Shown one piece after another: positions 62,676 to 64,000 of a stretch of 64,000 bases of DNA. This DNA is from Achatina immaculata (lineage: Eukaryota; Mollusca; Gastropoda; Stylommatophora; Achatinidae), in the NCBI GenBank assembly GCA_009760885.1, contig CM019718.1, positions 30,651,530 through 30,715,529 of the forward strand. The letters run 5' to 3'. Below the pieces are notes generated by a model. That model was given only the letters and a program-made list of their open reading frames with translations, was not told the origin of the DNA and searched no databases. Made by a program: the position numbers and the translations under genes. Position 1 is the first letter of the stretch. Each line of letters begins with the position of its first letter.

Positions 62676-63020
62676 TCTTCTTCTTCTTCGTCTTCTTCTT
62701 CTTCTTTTATTCATATTCACCCTGTGTCGTCTCTTCTCGGAAGAGAATTTGGCTTCGATGGCATGGCCCATTAAGTTGGTGATCCACCTGGTGATTGCTC
62801 CATGTCCCGGATGGTGGGAAAGTAGGGAGTTTTCCCTGTTTTAAGGGATGGCACACAGCGGGTGGTGGTGGTGGTGGTGGGGGGGGGGGGTGCTTTGTGG
62901 ATAAAAACATAATGGCTAGCATTTGCGTAAGCTCGGGGTGAATAGTTTTACACCGCCTTACAACATTCATCTCAGAACCTTGCAGTGGTTCTACAACCTG
63001 TTCCAATTCCTATTTTCGTA
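62676..63020 (-). repeat. Possible further GAA-tailed sequence (NAE3), antisense
   Basis: A CTTCTTCTTCTTCGTCTTCTT run is followed by non-coding DNA with a GGT/G-run at about 62860-62890. It may be another passenger of the GAA-tail machinery. Its far end is not defined, and only one copy is seen. Confidence 0.35.
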
Positions 63021-63095
63021 GTGCATTCGCCAAGCTAGATGTGATCAATAGGCAGGTCCGCACAAAGATAATTGGAAGCAGTATAAAAGTGGTTT

Positions 63096-63428
63096 GTCAG
63101 AAGAATGTTGTGAATTCCCTGGACAGCAAAGATTGCTAATGAAGAATGTATGAGAAGAGAGGGAGAGACAAAAGGATATAGTTTTTTTTTAATGCGTTGG
63201 ACAATGTACTTTCTTAGGACACGCAATGAGAAGAGGGGGCACTGAAAATATTGTAGCAACTGGAAAAAAAATAGAGAAAAGGGGAAGGCCGAGAGAAATT
63301 ATACTGGATAGTCTGACGAGATGGTGTGAGATCAGATCCAAAGCTGAACCGATAACCTTCACGAAGGATCGGGTTTCGTGGAGAAATATAATAACCGACG
63401 ACAGTCGACACGGCACCTGATGATGATT
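63096..63428 (+). mobile_element. LINE 3'-end fragment with TGATGA tail, copy 2
   Basis: Same family as 28228-28582: MRRGGTENIV, GRPREIILDSLTRW, DSRHGT-stop, then TGATGA. It is more worn. Confidence 0.8.
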
Positions 63429-63831
63429 TTCGCTAAGCTGAATCCAGACCATCTGCTGATGTTGTCCATCTATTTTTTTTTTTTTCAACATTTCTCTCGC
63501 GTATAGTTTCCACTATACGACTATTCTGTTAAATGTTCATCGACGAACCAGGTAGCTCTTGAAATATCCGATGGTTTGATTAAAATTTTTTTTTTAAAGT
63601 GGGAAGAGTTGCATGCGTTTAAATAGAAACGAAACAAATAAAACGGACAAACCAAAGATGAATCGATTAGAGACTCTATCTGTTTGTCAGACTGCATTAA
63701 ATCACAGCATGCTCAGTGCCCGTCGGTTATGTCTTTTCAGTGTTTTTATATTCAAATGAACTAGAGACCACAAAGAAAGAAATATTGAACACCCCCCCCC
63801 CTAAAAAAACGTCAGGGTATTGTAATTTTTC
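63429..63831. other. Intergenic, nothing recognised
   Basis: AT-rich, with a C-run at about 63791. Confidence 0.4.
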
Positions 63832-64000
63832 TTACATCTCCCATCCTTCCGGTGCCGTTAAACGTCACATAGGGCACGCATGGTAGTTCGCCATGTTTCG
63901 ACCTATTTTTCTTCAGCCTGTAGTGTTCCACTTGATAGCTTGCTTTGGGATTATCTGACCGTTTCTTTTCATCACGTGACCAACATATGACCATCTCCTT
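63832..64000 (-). mobile_element. LINE-C 3' end, runs off the right edge
   Basis: Same antisense 3' end as at 34028, starting CTTCCGGTGCCGTTAAACGT. An internal gap removes part of the RKNWR region. Confidence 0.7.

Noticed and set aside
62860..62895. GGT repeat followed by a G-run as a possible regulatory quadruplex
   Set aside because: It is a simple repeat and run with no gene beside it, and similar runs occur at 15857 and 61373 without context.

Overview
The window is eukaryotic, from an invertebrate animal. It is AT-rich and intron-dense, with GT-AG introns, two conserved metazoan nuclear genes, and heavy loads of LINEs, Tc1/mariner-type transposons and minisatellites. The transposon mix (I-superfamily LINEs with RNase H, RTE-like LINEs, mariner, Tc1, Tigger/pogo, piggyBac-like) looks most like a lophotrochozoan, probably a mollusc. 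That placement is an inference and was not tested by any search.

Two host genes point away from each other. Positions 15283 down to 1016 (minus strand) hold seven coding exons of a NOP53/GLTSCR2-family ribosome-biogenesis protein. Its C-terminal exons lie beyond the left edge of the window. Positions 21191 to 57740 (plus strand) hold a complete 17-exon gene for an hnRNP U-like protein of the HNRNPUL1 type. The order is SAP, acidic region, RS-like basic region, SPRY, P-loop kinase-like domain, RG/RGG and an acidic aromatic tail. The joined exons give 755 codons plus stop with every splice phase agreeing. The two starts are about 5.9 kb apart, and that gap is almost entirely mobile DNA.

Nearly all remaining recognisable sequence is mobile or repetitive. 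An I-superfamily LINE (RT plus RNase H) with a (GAA)n tail is present in two almost identical long copies (12111-14194 and 44682-46670) and several truncated ones. A separate RTE-like LINE is present in at least six pieces. A third LINE family is present as five 3'-end fragments.

The most interesting item is a non-coding element of up to about 1.5 kb, called NAE1 here. It carries an internal array of 107-bp units, then an array of 89-bp hairpin units, and ends in the same GAACGAAGAAGAAG tail as the I-type LINE. Seven copies are present, with target-site duplications and variable 5' truncation, so it appears to be retrotransposed by that LINE. At least one other unrelated sequence (NAE2) carries the same kind of tail. 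Nested insertions at 7.9-11.95 kb, 18.2-20.2 kb, 37.1-39.2 kb, 43.1-44.1 kb and 44.3-47.2 kb give a relative chronology.
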